This document shows positions 16,492-25,693 of a stretch of 64,000 bases of DNA, piece by piece. Each line of letters starts with the position of its first letter. Within the stretch, counting starts at the first letter, position 1. The notes under the pieces are model-generated. The model had not been told where the DNA came from. It saw only the letters and a program-made list of their open reading frames with translations, and searched no databases. Location: contig NZ_JAKNQY010000013.1 in the NCBI RefSeq assembly GCF_024494355.1, positions 93,721-157,720 on the forward strand, given 5' to 3'. This DNA comes from Pseudomonas sp. Q11. GTDB lineage: Bacteria > Pseudomonadota > Gammaproteobacteria > Pseudomonadales > Pseudomonadaceae. A program made the translations under genes and the position numbers.

Positions 16492-17187
16492 TTATTCTTC
16501 GCTGGTGTGCACTTTGCGGTGCAGGATCGCCTGGAATTCATCGGCGAAGGTGTAGTAACGACTGGTCAGCGTTTCGCTGCGGGCAGCAAAGCGGTTGTAC
16601 GCGATAACCGCCGGGATGGCCGCGAACAGACCGATGGCGGTGGCGATCAATGCCTCGGCGATACCCGGGGCCACGGTGGCCAGGGTCGCTTGCTGGGCAG
16701 TGGCCAGGCCACGGAAGGAGTTCATGATCCCCCAAACGGTACCGAACAGGCCGATGTACGGGCTGACCGAACCGACGGTAGCCAGGAACGGCAGGCCCTG
16801 CTCGAGCTTTTCTTCCTCGCGGGAAATGGCGACGCGCATGGCACGGGCCACACCTTCCATCACCGCCTCGGGGTCCACGCCTGGTTGCTGGCGCAGACGG
16901 GAGAACTCCTTGAAGCCGGCGCGGAAGATCTGTTCGACACCCGAATCCGGGTCCGGGTTGCTGCCGGCCTGACGGTAGAGTTTGGACAGGTCGATACCGG
17001 ACCAGAAGCGCTCTTCGAAGCTCTCCAGGGCACGGCGACCGGCGCGCAGCATGTTGCTGCGCTGAAAAATCATGATCCATGAGGTCACCGATGCGGCTAC
17101 CAGGATCAGCATTACCAACTGCACCACAACGCTGGCATTGCTGACCAGGCTCCACATGGAGGAATGGTCGACGACGTTAGCTTCCAC
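16492..17187 (-). CDS. tolQ: Tol-Pal system protein TolQ
   Basis: A 231-residue inner-membrane protein of the ExbB/MotA type with three helices; the conserved segment VAPGIAEALIATAIGLFAAIPAV is near residues 170-192. It forms the proton channel with TolR. Its start overlaps the end of ybgC by 11 bp. Confidence 0.97.
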   Translation of the reverse strand: MEANVVDHSSMWSLVSNASVVVQLVMLILVAASVTSWIMIFQRSNMLRAGRRALESFEERFWSGIDLSKLYRQAGSNPDPDSGVEQIFRAGFKEFSRLRQQPGVDPEAVMEGVARAMRVAISREEEKLEQGLPFLATVGSVSPYIGLFGTVWGIMNSFRGLATAQQATLATVAPGIAEALIATAIGLFAAIPAVIAYNRFAARSETLTSRYYTFADEFQAILHRKVHTSEE

Positions 17188-17644
17188 GCTTTATCTCCTG
17201 CTCTGAGTATGTACCGGCGCCGCTCACGCCGGCAAAGGCCGCGCGTAGAGCTTCGGGAATGGCCCGGGGTTTCAAACTATGGGTGCGCACACAGGCCACC
17301 AGAAACTGCCCTTCACAGAGCAGCGCATTATCCGTAGCCCGCCTGACCTGCTGCTTGAAGCGCAGGCTGACACGGTTCAATTCGATGACATCGGCACTTA
17401 CCAGAAGCTCGTCGTCCAGTCGCGCCGGCGCGTGGTAGCGCGCTTCGCTGGAATGCACGACGAATAACAGGTCCTCCCCTGCCAGCGCGGATTGGGCAAA
17501 ACCCAGTTCCCGCAGCCGTTCGGTTCGAGCCCGTTCCATAAACTTGAGGTAATTGACGTAGTAAACGATGCCGCCGGCATCGGTGTCCTCGTAATAAACG
17601 CGACAGCGATGTGCGAACGACTCCAGCCCGTTTTGCGCGCGCAT
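17177..17644 (-). CDS. ybgC: acyl-CoA thioesterase YbgC
   Basis: A 155-residue hot-dog thioesterase. The 4HBT active-site aspartate is in YYEDTDAGGIVYYVNYLKF (about 18-36). It hydrolyses short acyl-CoA esters and is the first gene of the tol-pal operon. The gap to ruvB (17645-17771, 127 bp) should hold the operon promoter. Confidence 0.93.
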   Translation of the reverse strand: MRAQNGLESFAHRCRVYYEDTDAGGIVYYVNYLKFMERARTERLRELGFAQSALAGEDLLFVVHSSEARYHAPARLDDELLVSADVIELNRVSLRFKQQVRRATDNALLCEGQFLVACVRTHSLKPRAIPEALRAAFAGVSGAGTYSEQEIKRGS

Positions 17645-17771
17645 ACTCTAGTGCTTACTCCTCAGGTTGCCAATCGGCCAGGCAACTGTTTTTTCATTCT
17701 CGAATGCAATGACGCTCCGGGTGTCGTCTGGGACAGCACGAACCTGAAAAAAGTCGCTGCACAGAGGTCGT

Positions 17772-18833
17772 TCAATCGTCCACGGCATCGAGGAATTCGT
17801 CTACCACCGGCATCTCACCCATTCGTGTCGGGATGTTTAAGCCGAAATGCAGATAGGCGTGACGAGTTACCACACGCCCGCGAGGGGTGCGCATGATGTA
17901 ACCCTGCTGGATCAGGTACGGTTCCAGCACATCTTCGATGGTATGGCGCTCTTCGCTGATGGCCGCCGCCAGGCTGTCCACCCCCACCGGACCGCCGTCG
18001 AATTTCTCGATCATGGTCAGCAGCAGGCGCCGGTCCTGGTGGTCAAAACCACGTTCATCGATGTCCAGCAGGTTCAGCGCCAGGTCGGCAATCGGCTTGG
18101 TGATGTGGCCCTTGGCGCGGACTTCGGCGAAATCCCGGACCCGACGCAGCAGCCGGTTGGCGATGCGCGGCGTCCCCCGCGCCCGACGGGCGATCTCATA
18201 AGCGCCATCCGGGTCCAGCGGCAACCCGAGAATGCCTGCCGATCGACCGACAATCGTCGCCAGATCGGCGTTGTTGTAGAACTCCAGGCGCTGGACGATA
18301 CCGAAACGGTCCCGCAGCGGGTTGGTCAACATGCCGGCGCGAGTCGTGGCACCCACCAGGGTAAACGGCGGCAGATCCAGCTTGATGGAACGTGCCGCCG
18401 GCCCCTCGCCGATCATGATGTCGAGCTGGAAATCCTCCATGGCCGGGTACAGCACTTCCTCGACGATCGGCGACAGCCGATGGATTTCGTCGATGAACAG
18501 CACATCATGGGGCTCAAGATTGGTCAGCAGCGCCGCGAGGTCACCCGGTCGCTCCAGGACCGGCCCGGATGTACTCTTGATCGACACGCCCATTTCCTGG
18601 GCAATGATGTTGGCCAGGGTGGTCTTGCCCAAACCGGGCGGGCCGAAGATCAAGGTGTGGTCCAGGGACTCGCTGCGACCACGGGCAGCCTGGATAAACA
18701 GCTCCATTTGCTCGCGAACGGCCGGCTGACCGATGTAATCGGCCAGGCTGACGGGGCGGATCGCACGGTCTTGTACTTCTTCACGGTCACGGGGGGCGCC
18801 CGTGGCGGCGATCAGACGATCGGCTTCAATCAC
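17772..18833 (-). CDS. ruvB: Holliday junction branch migration helicase RuvB
   Basis: A 353-residue AAA+ ATPase. Walker A is GPPGLGKTTLANI and Walker B is VLFIDEIHRL, with a C-terminal winged helix (RTPRGRVVTRHAYLHFG). It pumps DNA through RuvA at Holliday junctions. It starts with GTG at 18833, directly after the ruvA TAA, with GAAGGGA as ribosome site. Length is typical. Confidence 0.97.
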   Translation of the reverse strand: MIEADRLIAATGAPRDREEVQDRAIRPVSLADYIGQPAVREQMELFIQAARGRSESLDHTLIFGPPGLGKTTLANIIAQEMGVSIKSTSGPVLERPGDLAALLTNLEPHDVLFIDEIHRLSPIVEEVLYPAMEDFQLDIMIGEGPAARSIKLDLPPFTLVGATTRAGMLTNPLRDRFGIVQRLEFYNNADLATIVGRSAGILGLPLDPDGAYEIARRARGTPRIANRLLRRVRDFAEVRAKGHITKPIADLALNLLDIDERGFDHQDRRLLLTMIEKFDGGPVGVDSLAAAISEERHTIEDVLEPYLIQQGYIMRTPRGRVVTRHAYLHFGLNIPTRMGEMPVVDEFLDAVDD

Positions 18834-19442
18834 TTAAATCATTCCCTTCAGGGCACGACGAATCATATCTTCAGTGCTCAGGCCTTTTTCCTTGATAGCG
18901 GAAATCGCCTTGCTGGCCTCCTGCGGCTTGTAGCCCAGGGAGATCAGGGCGGTGACCGCATCGTTTTCCGCACTGACCGCAGGTGCTGGCGCGTCCGGTT
19001 GGTTAGGCACCAGCGCGAACATGGCCGGCACCGCTTCCCAGGCCTTGAAGCGGTCCTTGAGTTCAACCAGCAGGCGCTCGGCGGTTTTCTTGCCCACACC
19101 TGGCACCTTGGTCAGGGCTGAAGTGTCCTGGGACTGCACGCAGCGCACAAGCTCGTCGACTTCCAGGCTCGACATCAAGGCCAGGGCCAGTTTCGGACCG
19201 ACACCGTTGAGACGGATCAGCTCGCGGAAGAAATCCCGTTCGCGCTTGCCGACGAAGCCATAGAGTAACTGGGCATCCTCGCGCACGACCAAATGGGTGT
19301 GCAGCGTCAGCGGTTCACCGACCGACGGCAGGCGATACAACGTGGTCATGGGCACTTCAAGCTCATAACCCAGGCCATTTACATCCAGAATCAGGTGCGG
19401 CGGCTGTTTTTCAGCCAGGGTGCCGCGCAAGCGTCCAATCAC
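18834..19442 (-). CDS. ruvA: Holliday junction branch migration protein RuvA
   Basis: A 202-residue junction-binding protein: an OB-fold N-terminus (MIGRLRGTLAEKQPPHLILD), two helix-hairpin-helix motifs (LIRLNGVGPKLALALMS and LTKVPGVGKKTAERLLVEL) and a C-terminal domain that contacts RuvB (AVTALISLGYKPQEASKAI). It starts with GTG at 19442. Confidence 0.97.
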   Translation of the reverse strand: MIGRLRGTLAEKQPPHLILDVNGLGYELEVPMTTLYRLPSVGEPLTLHTHLVVREDAQLLYGFVGKRERDFFRELIRLNGVGPKLALALMSSLEVDELVRCVQSQDTSALTKVPGVGKKTAERLLVELKDRFKAWEAVPAMFALVPNQPDAPAPAVSAENDAVTALISLGYKPQEASKAISAIKEKGLSTEDMIRRALKGMI

Positions 19443-19556
19443 GTTTCAGATCCTTGGGCGTAGGCCAGCTGCGGGCTGGCGAGTAATGGCCGGAGCATGC
19501 AGGCCGACGACACAGGCGCAAAATGCTCGGGCTCACGAAAGATTGCGCTGATGCTA

Positions 19557-20081
19557 TCAGAGACGCAGGCGCCCGCCACGACTGCGTGCGGCTCCCAAGC
19601 CATGAGGCAACAGGCTGGAGCGGGTATGGGCATGGCAAATGGCGATGGCCAGGGCGTCGGAAGCGTCTATCTGCGGCTTGCTGACCAGTTTCAGCAAATG
19701 CATCACCATCATTTGCACCTGCTCCTTGTTCGCCGCGCCCGTTCCAACGACCGCCTGCTTGACCTGGGTCGCGGTGTACTCAGCGATTTCCAGGTTTTCC
19801 TCGGCACCGGCGACAATGGCCGCCCCACGGGCCTGCCCCAGCTTCAGGGCAGAATCGGCGTTGCGCGCCATGAAGACCTTTTCGATGCCCATGGTAACCG
19901 GGCCGTAGGTCTGGATGACTTCGCGCACACCGCGATAAACGATCTGCAAGCGCTCATGCAACTCACCGGCACCGGTACGGATACAGCCTGAAGCGACGTA
20001 CACGCAGCCACGCCCGGTATCACGAACCACGCCGTAGCCGGTGATGCGCGAACCGGGGTCGATACCAAGGATTAAAGTCAT
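19557..20081 (-). CDS. ruvC: crossover junction endodeoxyribonuclease RuvC
   Basis: A 174-residue resolvase. The first catalytic aspartate is in LILGIDPGSRITGYG, a further acidic residue in MGIEKVFMARN, and the C-terminal acidic pair lies in DASDALAIAICHAH. It cleaves Holliday junctions. The frame is open to 20210, but the true start is the ATG at 20081; the extension is translated REP sequence. A 114-bp gap separates it from ruvA. Confidence 0.97.
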   Translation of the reverse strand: MTLILGIDPGSRITGYGVVRDTGRGCVYVASGCIRTGAGELHERLQIVYRGVREVIQTYGPVTMGIEKVFMARNADSALKLGQARGAAIVAGAEENLEIAEYTATQVKQAVVGTGAANKEQVQMMVMHLLKLVSKPQIDASDALAIAICHAHTRSSLLPHGLGAARSRGGRLRL

Positions 20082-20113
20082 AGCGCCTGCGGTTTTAAGG
20101 AGTTGTTTGAACC

Positions 20114-20202
20114 TGTGGGAGCGAGCCTGCTCGCGAAGGCGATCTTCCTGCAACATTTTTGCAAGCTGGACCACCGCTATCGCGAGCAGGCTCGCTCCCA
20201 CA
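20114..20202. repeat. REP pair (BIME) upstream of ruvC
   Basis: Two inverted REP copies, tgtgggagcgagcctgctcg (from 20114) and gcgagcaggctcgctcccac (to 20202), around a 35-bp spacer, lying between yebC and ruvC. Confidence 0.92.
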
Positions 20203-20249
20203 TAAAGCACCTACGCCAATTTGAACGGGCCGTCGCACCAACAGCGCTG

Positions 20250-20996
20250 TCAACCTAGCTGTTCAGCCACCGACTCCGGAATCTCGGCATTGGAGTAGAC
20301 GTTCTGCACGTCGTCCAGGTCTTCAAGCATGTCGATCATCTTGAGGACCTTCTCAGCGCCCTCCAGGTCCAGTTCGGCGCTGGTGGTCGGTTGCATGACG
20401 ATTTCCGCGTCGGCGGGCTTGAAACCGGCCGCCTCCAGGGCATTGCGCACGGCGTAGAAGCTGGCGAACGAGGTGAACACGTCGAACGAACCGTCTTCAT
20501 GACTGACCACGTCATCGGCGTCGGCTTCCAACGCCGCTTCCGTCAGGGCATCTTCATCAAGGCCCGGCGCAAAACTGATCTGCCCCTTGCGCTCGAACAG
20601 GTATGCCACCGAACCGTCAGTGCCCAGGTTGCCACCACATTTGCTGAAGGCATGACGCACAGCGGCGGCGGTACGGTTGCGGTTGTCGGTCATGCACTCG
20701 ACCATCACCGCTACGCCACCCGGGCCGTAACCTTCGTAGGTCAGCTCTTCCACGTTGTCGGCTTCGGTCGCGCCCGCGCCACGAGCGATGGCCCGGTCGA
20801 TAATGTCGCGACTCATGTTCGCACCCAGCGCCTTGTCCAGGGCCAGGCGCAGACGTGGATTGGAACCCGGATCGCCGCCACCCTGGCGGGCAGCGACCGT
20901 CAGCTCACGGATCCACTTGGTAAATATCTTGCCCCTCTTGGCATCCTGACGTTCTTTGCGGTGCTTGATGTTCGCCCACTTGGAATGACCTGCCAT
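20250..20996 (-). CDS. yebC: YebC/PmpR family transcriptional regulator (TACO1 family)
   Basis: A 248-residue cytoplasmic protein that begins MAGHSKWANIKHRKERQDAK, the family signature, and contains NLGTDGSVAYLFERKG. Members bind DNA or affect translation; the P. aeruginosa homologue PmpR is reported to repress pqsR. The ATG at 20996 has CGGAG-type sequence upstream; the frame is open to 21074 without a better site. It lies between aspS and ruvC, the usual place. Confidence 0.95.
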   Translation of the reverse strand: MAGHSKWANIKHRKERQDAKRGKIFTKWIRELTVAARQGGGDPGSNPRLRLALDKALGANMSRDIIDRAIARGAGATEADNVEELTYEGYGPGGVAVMVECMTDNRNRTAAAVRHAFSKCGGNLGTDGSVAYLFERKGQISFAPGLDEDALTEAALEADADDVVSHEDGSFDVFTSFASFYAVRNALEAAGFKPADAEIVMQPTTSAELDLEGAEKVLKMIDMLEDLDDVQNVYSNAEIPESVAEQLG

Positions 20997-21074
20997 AACT
21001 CGCTCCGGTTTCTCTTTGAAACTTGCCCGCCCTGCGCTCGCGCAAGAGCCGGCAACCAGAAATATCGACCCCAA

Positions 21075-21103
21075 TGAAAAGGCGCATCCGAAGATGCGCC
21101 TTC
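21075..21103 (-). terminator. hairpin terminator after aspS
   Basis: A perfect 10-bp stem on the minus strand (aaggcgcatc / gatgcgcctt, loop ttcg) followed by a short T run, 12 bp past the aspS stop. The T run is weak (ttttc), so read-through into yebC is possible. Confidence 0.7.
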
Positions 21104-21114
21104 AGGTGTCGGCC

Positions 21115-22890
21115 TTACTCAGCCTTTGGCTGTTCACGCAGACGGATGTGCAACTCGCGCAGTGCCTTGGCATCCACTACACCCGGCGCCTGGGTCATGA
21201 CATCCGCCGCGCTCTGGGTTTTCGGGAACGCGATCACTTCACGGATCGACTGGGCGCCGGTCATCAGCATCACCAGGCGGTCCAGACCAAAGGCCAGGCC
21301 ACCGTGGGGCGGGGCACCGTACTTCAACGCATCGAGCAGGAAGCCGAATTTCTCTTCCTGTTCCGCTTCGCTAATACCCAGCAGACGGAAGACCGCCTGT
21401 TGCATTTCCTTGCGATGGATACGGATCGAACCGCCACCCAGCTCGGTGCCGTTCAAGACCATGTCGTAAGCGCGCGACAGGGCGGTGGCCGGATTGGCCT
21501 CCAACGCCTCAGGTGAGCACTTCGGCGCGGTGAACGGGTGGTGCAGCGCGGAGAAACTGCCGTCGTCATTCTCTTCAAACATCGGGAAGTCGACGACCCA
21601 CATCGGAGCCCACTCACAGGTCAACAGCTTCAGGTCGTGACCCAGCTTGATGCGCAGTGCGCCCAGGGCCTCGCTGACGATCTTGGCCTTGTCGGCGCCG
21701 AAGAACACGATGTCGCCATCGACAGCACCCACGCGATCGAGGATCACGTTCAGGTTGGCTTCAGGAATGTTTTTCACGATCGGCGATTGCAGGCCGTCAA
21801 CACCCGCGGCGCGCTCGTTGACCTTGATGTACGCCAGCCCCTTGGCACCGTAGATGCCGACGAACTTGGTGTAGTCATCGATCTGCTTGCGCGGCATGCT
21901 TGCCCCGCCTGGCACACGCACGGCTGCGATCCGGCATTTCGGGTCGTTGGCCGGGCCGCTGAAGACCTTGAAGTCGACGTCCTTGAGCTGGTCGGCCACG
22001 TCCACCAGTTCCAGCGGGTTACGCAGGTCCGGCTTGTCGGAACCGTAGCGACGCATGGCCTCTTCGAAGGTCATGTGCGGGAACTCGCCGAATTCCAGAC
22101 CCAGCACTTCCTTGAACAGGTTGCGGATCATGCCTTCGGTCAGGCCCATGATGTCTTTTTCGTCGAGGAAGCTGGTCTCGATGTCGATCTGAGTGAATTC
22201 AGGCTGACGGTCGGCACGCAGGTCTTCGTCGCGGAAACACTTGGCGATCTGGTAGTAGCGGTCGAAGCCGGCCACCATCAACAGTTGCTTGAACAACTGC
22301 GGCGATTGCGGCAAGGCGAAGAAGCTGCCGGGGTGGGTACGGCTCGGCACCAGGTAGTCGCGAGCGCCTTCAGGCGTTGCGCGGGTCAGGATCGGCGTTT
22401 CGACGTCGAGGAAGCCGTTCTCGTCCAGGTAACGACGGATGCTGGTGGTCATGCGCGAACGCAGACGCAGCTTCTCGGCCATTTCCGGGCGACGCAGGTC
22501 GATGAAGCGGTAGCGCAGGCGGGTTTCTTCGCCCACGTCGGAGTATTCGTTGAGCGGGAACGGCGGGGTTTCCGCTTCGTTGAGCACTTGCAGCTCATAG
22601 CCCAGCACTTCGATCATGCCTGAGGTCATGTTGGCGTTGCCGGCGCCGGCCGGACGCAGGCGCACCTTGCCGGTGATCTTGACCACGTATTCGCTGCGCA
22701 CACGGTCGGCGGCGGCAAAGGTTTCAGCGCGGTCCGGATCGAACACTACCTGGGCCAGGCCTTCACGATCACGGATATCGAGGAAAATCACCCCGCCATG
22801 GTCACGGCGACGATGGACCCATCCGCAAAGAGTAACTTCCTGACCTTCCAGGCTTTCGTTCAGTTGGCCGCAATAATGGCTGCGCATCAT
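21115..22890 (-). CDS. aspS: aspartate--tRNA(Asp/Asn) ligase
   Basis: A 591-residue class II synthetase: an OB anticodon-binding domain (about 1-105, EVTLCGWVHRRRDHGG), the class II motifs (FRDEDLRADRQPEFTQID as motif 2, GLAFGLDRLVMLMTG as motif 3) and a GAD insert in the middle. The Pseudomonas enzyme is non-discriminating and also charges tRNA-Asn where gatCAB is present. The start is one of two adjacent methionines (22890 or 22887). Confidence 0.97.
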   Translation of the reverse strand: MMRSHYCGQLNESLEGQEVTLCGWVHRRRDHGGVIFLDIRDREGLAQVVFDPDRAETFAAADRVRSEYVVKITGKVRLRPAGAGNANMTSGMIEVLGYELQVLNEAETPPFPLNEYSDVGEETRLRYRFIDLRRPEMAEKLRLRSRMTTSIRRYLDENGFLDVETPILTRATPEGARDYLVPSRTHPGSFFALPQSPQLFKQLLMVAGFDRYYQIAKCFRDEDLRADRQPEFTQIDIETSFLDEKDIMGLTEGMIRNLFKEVLGLEFGEFPHMTFEEAMRRYGSDKPDLRNPLELVDVADQLKDVDFKVFSGPANDPKCRIAAVRVPGGASMPRKQIDDYTKFVGIYGAKGLAYIKVNERAAGVDGLQSPIVKNIPEANLNVILDRVGAVDGDIVFFGADKAKIVSEALGALRIKLGHDLKLLTCEWAPMWVVDFPMFEENDDGSFSALHHPFTAPKCSPEALEANPATALSRAYDMVLNGTELGGGSIRIHRKEMQQAVFRLLGISEAEQEEKFGFLLDALKYGAPPHGGLAFGLDRLVMLMTGAQSIREVIAFPKTQSAADVMTQAPGVVDAKALRELHIRLREQPKAE

Positions 22891-22965
22891 GGTAGTGGTT
22901 TCACTTCTCGTAATTCGAAATTCGGTTGGAGGCCCTGCCCGTGCAAGAACTCGCGCGTGTTCAAC

Positions 22966-23187
22966 TCAGTCAGCTTTGTCGCCACCGGCCAGGTTCTTCT
23001 TGGCGCCGGTCTTGAAGTCGGTTTCATACCAGCCGGTGCCGCCGAGGCGGAAACCTGGCATGGACAGCATCTTTTTCAGTTCCGGCGCCTGGCAGGCAGG
23101 GCAATCGACCAGCGGTGCCGCGCTGATCTTTTGAATGGCTTCCATCTGATGACCACAGGAAGCACATTGATAGTCGTACATCGGCAT
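22966..23187 (-). CDS. FmdB-type zinc ribbon protein
   Basis: A 73-residue small protein of the FmdB/CxxC zinc ribbon family. It starts MPMYDYQCASCGHQME and has two CXXC pairs (CASC, CPAC), then LKKMLSMPGFRLGGTGWYETDF, the conserved tail. Its role is not established; many gammaproteobacteria carry it next to aspS, as here. The start is at 23187; the frame opens far upstream (23334) without a site. No partner in the cluster reveals a function. Confidence 0.9.
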   Translation of the reverse strand: MPMYDYQCASCGHQMEAIQKISAAPLVDCPACQAPELKKMLSMPGFRLGGTGWYETDFKTGAKKNLAGGDKAD

Positions 23188-23313
23188 GGGGGTTGTCTCG
23201 GCGATCAGGTTACTCGCGCAAAGGCTGGGCTTTGCGGCAAAGAGCGGGATTATATCCATTAAATGCGGCCTGTGCAGCCGTAAGACCGCACAGCCATCGC
23301 CGCGTAGGTGCTG

Positions 23314-23418
23314 CGTAGGAGCTGACGAGTGCAACGAGGCTGCGATCTTGCCCCAGACACTTGAGTCGCAAGCGAAAGATCAAGATCAAAAGATCGCAGC
23401 CTTCGGCAGCTCCTACGC
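23314..23418. repeat. second palindromic repeat family, copy 1
   Basis: A long imperfect inverted repeat: gtaggagctg...ggctgcgatctt facing aagatcgcagccttcggcag plus ctcctac. The same element occurs at 29336-29429. It is distinct from the GCGAGCAGGCTCGC REP family. It lies between the FmdB-like and RHH genes. Confidence 0.85.
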
Positions 23419-23440
23419 CGCACCATGATCCAATCCCTGC

Positions 23441-23755
23441 CTATTTCAAACTGTGCACCACACAAACCACGCGCACTAAACCGCTGAAGTTGCGCACCCC
23501 GCCATGGCGCAGGTGCACTTCCCGGTCCACATGGGAGAGCAGCGTACTGACAGAACAGCTGTTGAGCTGGGCCATGTCACCGAGAATATCCCAATAGACC
23601 TGCTCAAGCCGAAGACAGGTGGCGAACCCGTTCAGGCGGATCGATCGGGCCAGGGGGCGGGCCAGTTGCATATCGAACCCTCGGACGAACGGGTCGATGG
23701 TAATAGGGTGAAAGTGCCCATGCACACCCTCCCCGGGTTCTTTTCCTTGATTCAT
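23441..23755 (-). CDS. ribbon-helix-helix domain protein
   Basis: A 104-residue protein with a ribbon-helix-helix DNA-binding region: MQLARPLARSIRLNGFATCL then LEQVYWDILGDMAQLN and CSVSTLLSHVDREVHL. It is an RHH_4-type protein, probably a small regulator; the target is unknown. The start at 23755 is set by AAAGGAG upstream, and the N-terminal extension of the longer frame is discarded. It stands alone with its own promoter; a REP-like repeat follows it downstream. Confidence 0.75.
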   Translation of the reverse strand: MNQGKEPGEGVHGHFHPITIDPFVRGFDMQLARPLARSIRLNGFATCLRLEQVYWDILGDMAQLNSCSVSTLLSHVDREVHLRHGGVRNFSGLVRVVCVVHSLK

Positions 23756-23961
23756 ACCGTTGACACTCCTTTGCCATACGAGCCTCTCAGTTGGAACAAC
23801 CAATCTGTGGCTCTATGGAAGCTCAACGGCATCGCCATATCCAGATGACTTTATGACCATCGGCGTAGGACAAGCCAGCAGCAGGCAGGCGACGAATTAC
23901 GACGTCCTACACAAAGTGCAGACGATAATGCCAGCGCCCCTGTCATCCCCTTGTTTGGCGC

Positions 23962-24435
23962 TTACCGGTCTTCCAACAGTGCGCGCAACATCCAGGCGGT
24001 TTTCTCATGGACCTGCATGCGCTGGGTCAGCAGATCGGTGGTCGGTTCGTCACTGACCTTGTCCGACAAAGGAAGGATGCTGCGGGCCGTACGCGTCACG
24101 GCTTCCTGACCCTCGACCAACTGGCGAATCATGTCTTCGGCGCCAGGCACACCCTCTTCTTCCTTGATAGAAGACAAACGTGCATACACAGAGTAGGCGC
24201 CCGGCGCGGGAAAGCCGAGGGCGCGAATGCGCTCGGCAATCAGGTCCACCGCCAGCGCCAGCTCGTTGTATTGCTCCTCGAACATCAGGTGCAGGGTACG
24301 AAACATCGGCCCCGTGACGTTCCAGTGAAAATTATGGGTCTTGAGGTACAAGACATAGGTGTCCGACAGCAGGCGTGAAAGCCCGTCGACGATGGACTTG
24401 CGATCTTCTTCACTGATCCCGATATCAATTGCCAT
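23962..24435 (-). CDS. Dps/bacterioferritin-like DNA starvation protein
   Basis: A 157-residue ferritin-like protein of the Dps family. The ferroxidase ligands sit in LKTHNFHWNVTGPMFRTLH (H and W positions) and FEEQYNELALAVDLIAERIR. It binds iron and DNA and protects against peroxide. The ATG at 24435 has CAGGAG upstream; the frame is open to 24597 but that part is not family-like. It is divergent from the cold-shock gene, with a 371-bp intergenic region between. Confidence 0.93.
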   Translation of the reverse strand: MAIDIGISEEDRKSIVDGLSRLLSDTYVLYLKTHNFHWNVTGPMFRTLHLMFEEQYNELALAVDLIAERIRALGFPAPGAYSVYARLSSIKEEEGVPGAEDMIRQLVEGQEAVTRTARSILPLSDKVSDEPTTDLLTQRMQVHEKTAWMLRALLEDR

Positions 24436-24806
24436 GATGGTTGATCTCCTGCGGTGATGAATTCGACAGCGGCCCTTCAACTCTAGCGGGTGTTGCCGCC
24501 GGCAGCCTGCGACAAATCGCCAGCCCTCCTGAACCGACAAGCCGGGACACCGGACGGTTCCGAGAAGGCGGGAAGATTCAACGCCTTTGTCTGACACCTG
24601 CCGCCGTTGCGCCGACGAACAGCGTGGTACGGGTTTGAGAAGGCCGGGGCTTTGCTGTTAAATAGGCAGTGTGTCGCTACGCCTATTTTTCCGGGCATGG
24701 CGCATAGGCTGATTCGGGAATGTGTCCAACGCCTCTCTATTGTTCCGAAGCGAACCGCCCCGACCAGCTCTTCCTTGTGATCCGTCTTAACCGTGAGTCA
24801 ATCAAA
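24436..24806. other. 371-bp divergent region between the Dps gene and the cold-shock gene
   Basis: This should hold promoters for both genes. A short AT-rich stretch (gctgttaaataggcagtgtg near 24653-24672) could be a plus-strand -10 region. The 87 bases immediately before 24807 are open in frame but not a convincing coding extension. No RNA gene was recognised. Confidence 0.4.
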
Positions 24807-25412
24807 ATGTTGAAAATCGTCCACTTGCTAATGGGCGCAGCTGCCCTGCTGCTGTCCTTCATCCCTAGCCTGGGTTCCGAAGCCACGCCTTACCTGCAAC
24901 ATCCCGATGCGCTTTACCTGGCCTTTTTCGGCCTGCTCAACCTCACCCTTGCACCTGTTATCCCCTACTGGAACAAAGGTCCACGTCATCAACTGCAAAA
25001 CCTGGTCAGCGTCTTGCTGGTGCTGGCCGTTGCCCTGCAAACCCTGACCCTGCTGGCACCCATGCCGCAAATCGCCGGTCAACCGGCCGTGCTGTTCAGC
25101 CTGACCGCAGCACTGCTCGCCGTGGCACTGCACCTGGCTGTCAGCTTCTATAAGAAGTCGTCACCGGCCGCCGCACCGCAGAACTACGACATGTCCAACC
25201 GCGATACCGGCACCGTGAAGTGGTTCAACACGTCCAAGGGGTTCGGTTTCATCTCCCGCGACTCCGGCGATGACATTTTTGTGCATTTCCGGGCCATTCG
25301 TGGCGAAGGCCACCGCGTACTGGTCGAAGGCCAGCGCGTGGAGTTCTCCGTGATGAACCGCGACAAGGGCCTGCAGGCCGAAGATGTGATCGCCGCGCTA
25401 CCGCGCCGCTGA
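24807..25412 (+). CDS. membrane-anchored cold-shock domain protein
   Basis: A 201-residue fusion. The N-terminal half (about 1-120) has three to four hydrophobic helices, and a cytosolic C-terminal cold-shock domain follows (about 133-200). The domain has the RNP1-like KGFGFISRD and RNP2-like DIFVHFRAI motifs, and a TGTVKWFN start. CspA-type proteins are normally 70 residues and soluble, so tethering an RNA-binding fold to the inner membrane is notable. The frame opens at 24720, but the ATG at 24807 (MLKIVHLLMG) fits a membrane start. Similar fusions occur in other Pseudomonas (a cold-shock gene sits here in P. aeruginosa). Possible targets: mRNA at the membrane. Confidence 0.85.
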   Translation: MLKIVHLLMGAAALLLSFIPSLGSEATPYLQHPDALYLAFFGLLNLTLAPVIPYWNKGPRHQLQNLVSVLLVLAVALQTLTLLAPMPQIAGQPAVLFSLTAALLAVALHLAVSFYKKSSPAAAPQNYDMSNRDTGTVKWFNTSKGFGFISRDSGDDIFVHFRAIRGEGHRVLVEGQRVEFSVMNRDKGLQAEDVIAALPRR

Positions 25413-25422
25413 TCCCAAGCGT

Positions 25423-25462
25423 AAAAAAACCGCGATGCAGCCAGGCTGCTCGCGGTTTTTTA
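25423..25462. terminator. bidirectional terminator between the cold-shock gene and slyX
   Basis: A stem accgcg..gcagc / gctgc..cgcggt flanked by an A run on one side and a T run on the other, so it can end both convergent transcripts. Confidence 0.85.
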
Positions 25463-25482
25463 TCGCCTGCCGTTCCGGTCGG

Positions 25483-25689
25483 TCAGTAGTGAGGCGGAGG
25501 CGCTTCTTCTTCAAAGGTTTCGAATTGCCCGGCCATCTCTTCCTGGCGCTTGAGCAAAGCGGCCATTTGCAGCTGCAGGCGCTCGACCACTCGCTGCTGC
25601 CCCACCAGCACGTCATTTAATGCCTGGATAGTGTCATCCTGAAACGCCAGGCGGCTTTCCAGATCCGTTACACGCTCTTCAAGGTTCAT
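25483..25689 (-). CDS. slyX: SlyX family protein
   Basis: A 68-residue small coiled-coil protein (MNLEERVTDLESRLAFQDDT) with leucine heptads and a C-terminal PPPHY, which is the SlyX signature. Its function is not established. The start at 25689 has GGAGGACTGAG upstream, and it lies 4 bp after the HIT stop, in one operon. Confidence 0.93.
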   Translation of the reverse strand: MNLEERVTDLESRLAFQDDTIQALNDVLVGQQRVVERLQLQMAALLKRQEEMAGQFETFEEEAPPPHY

Positions 25690-25693
25690 GGTC

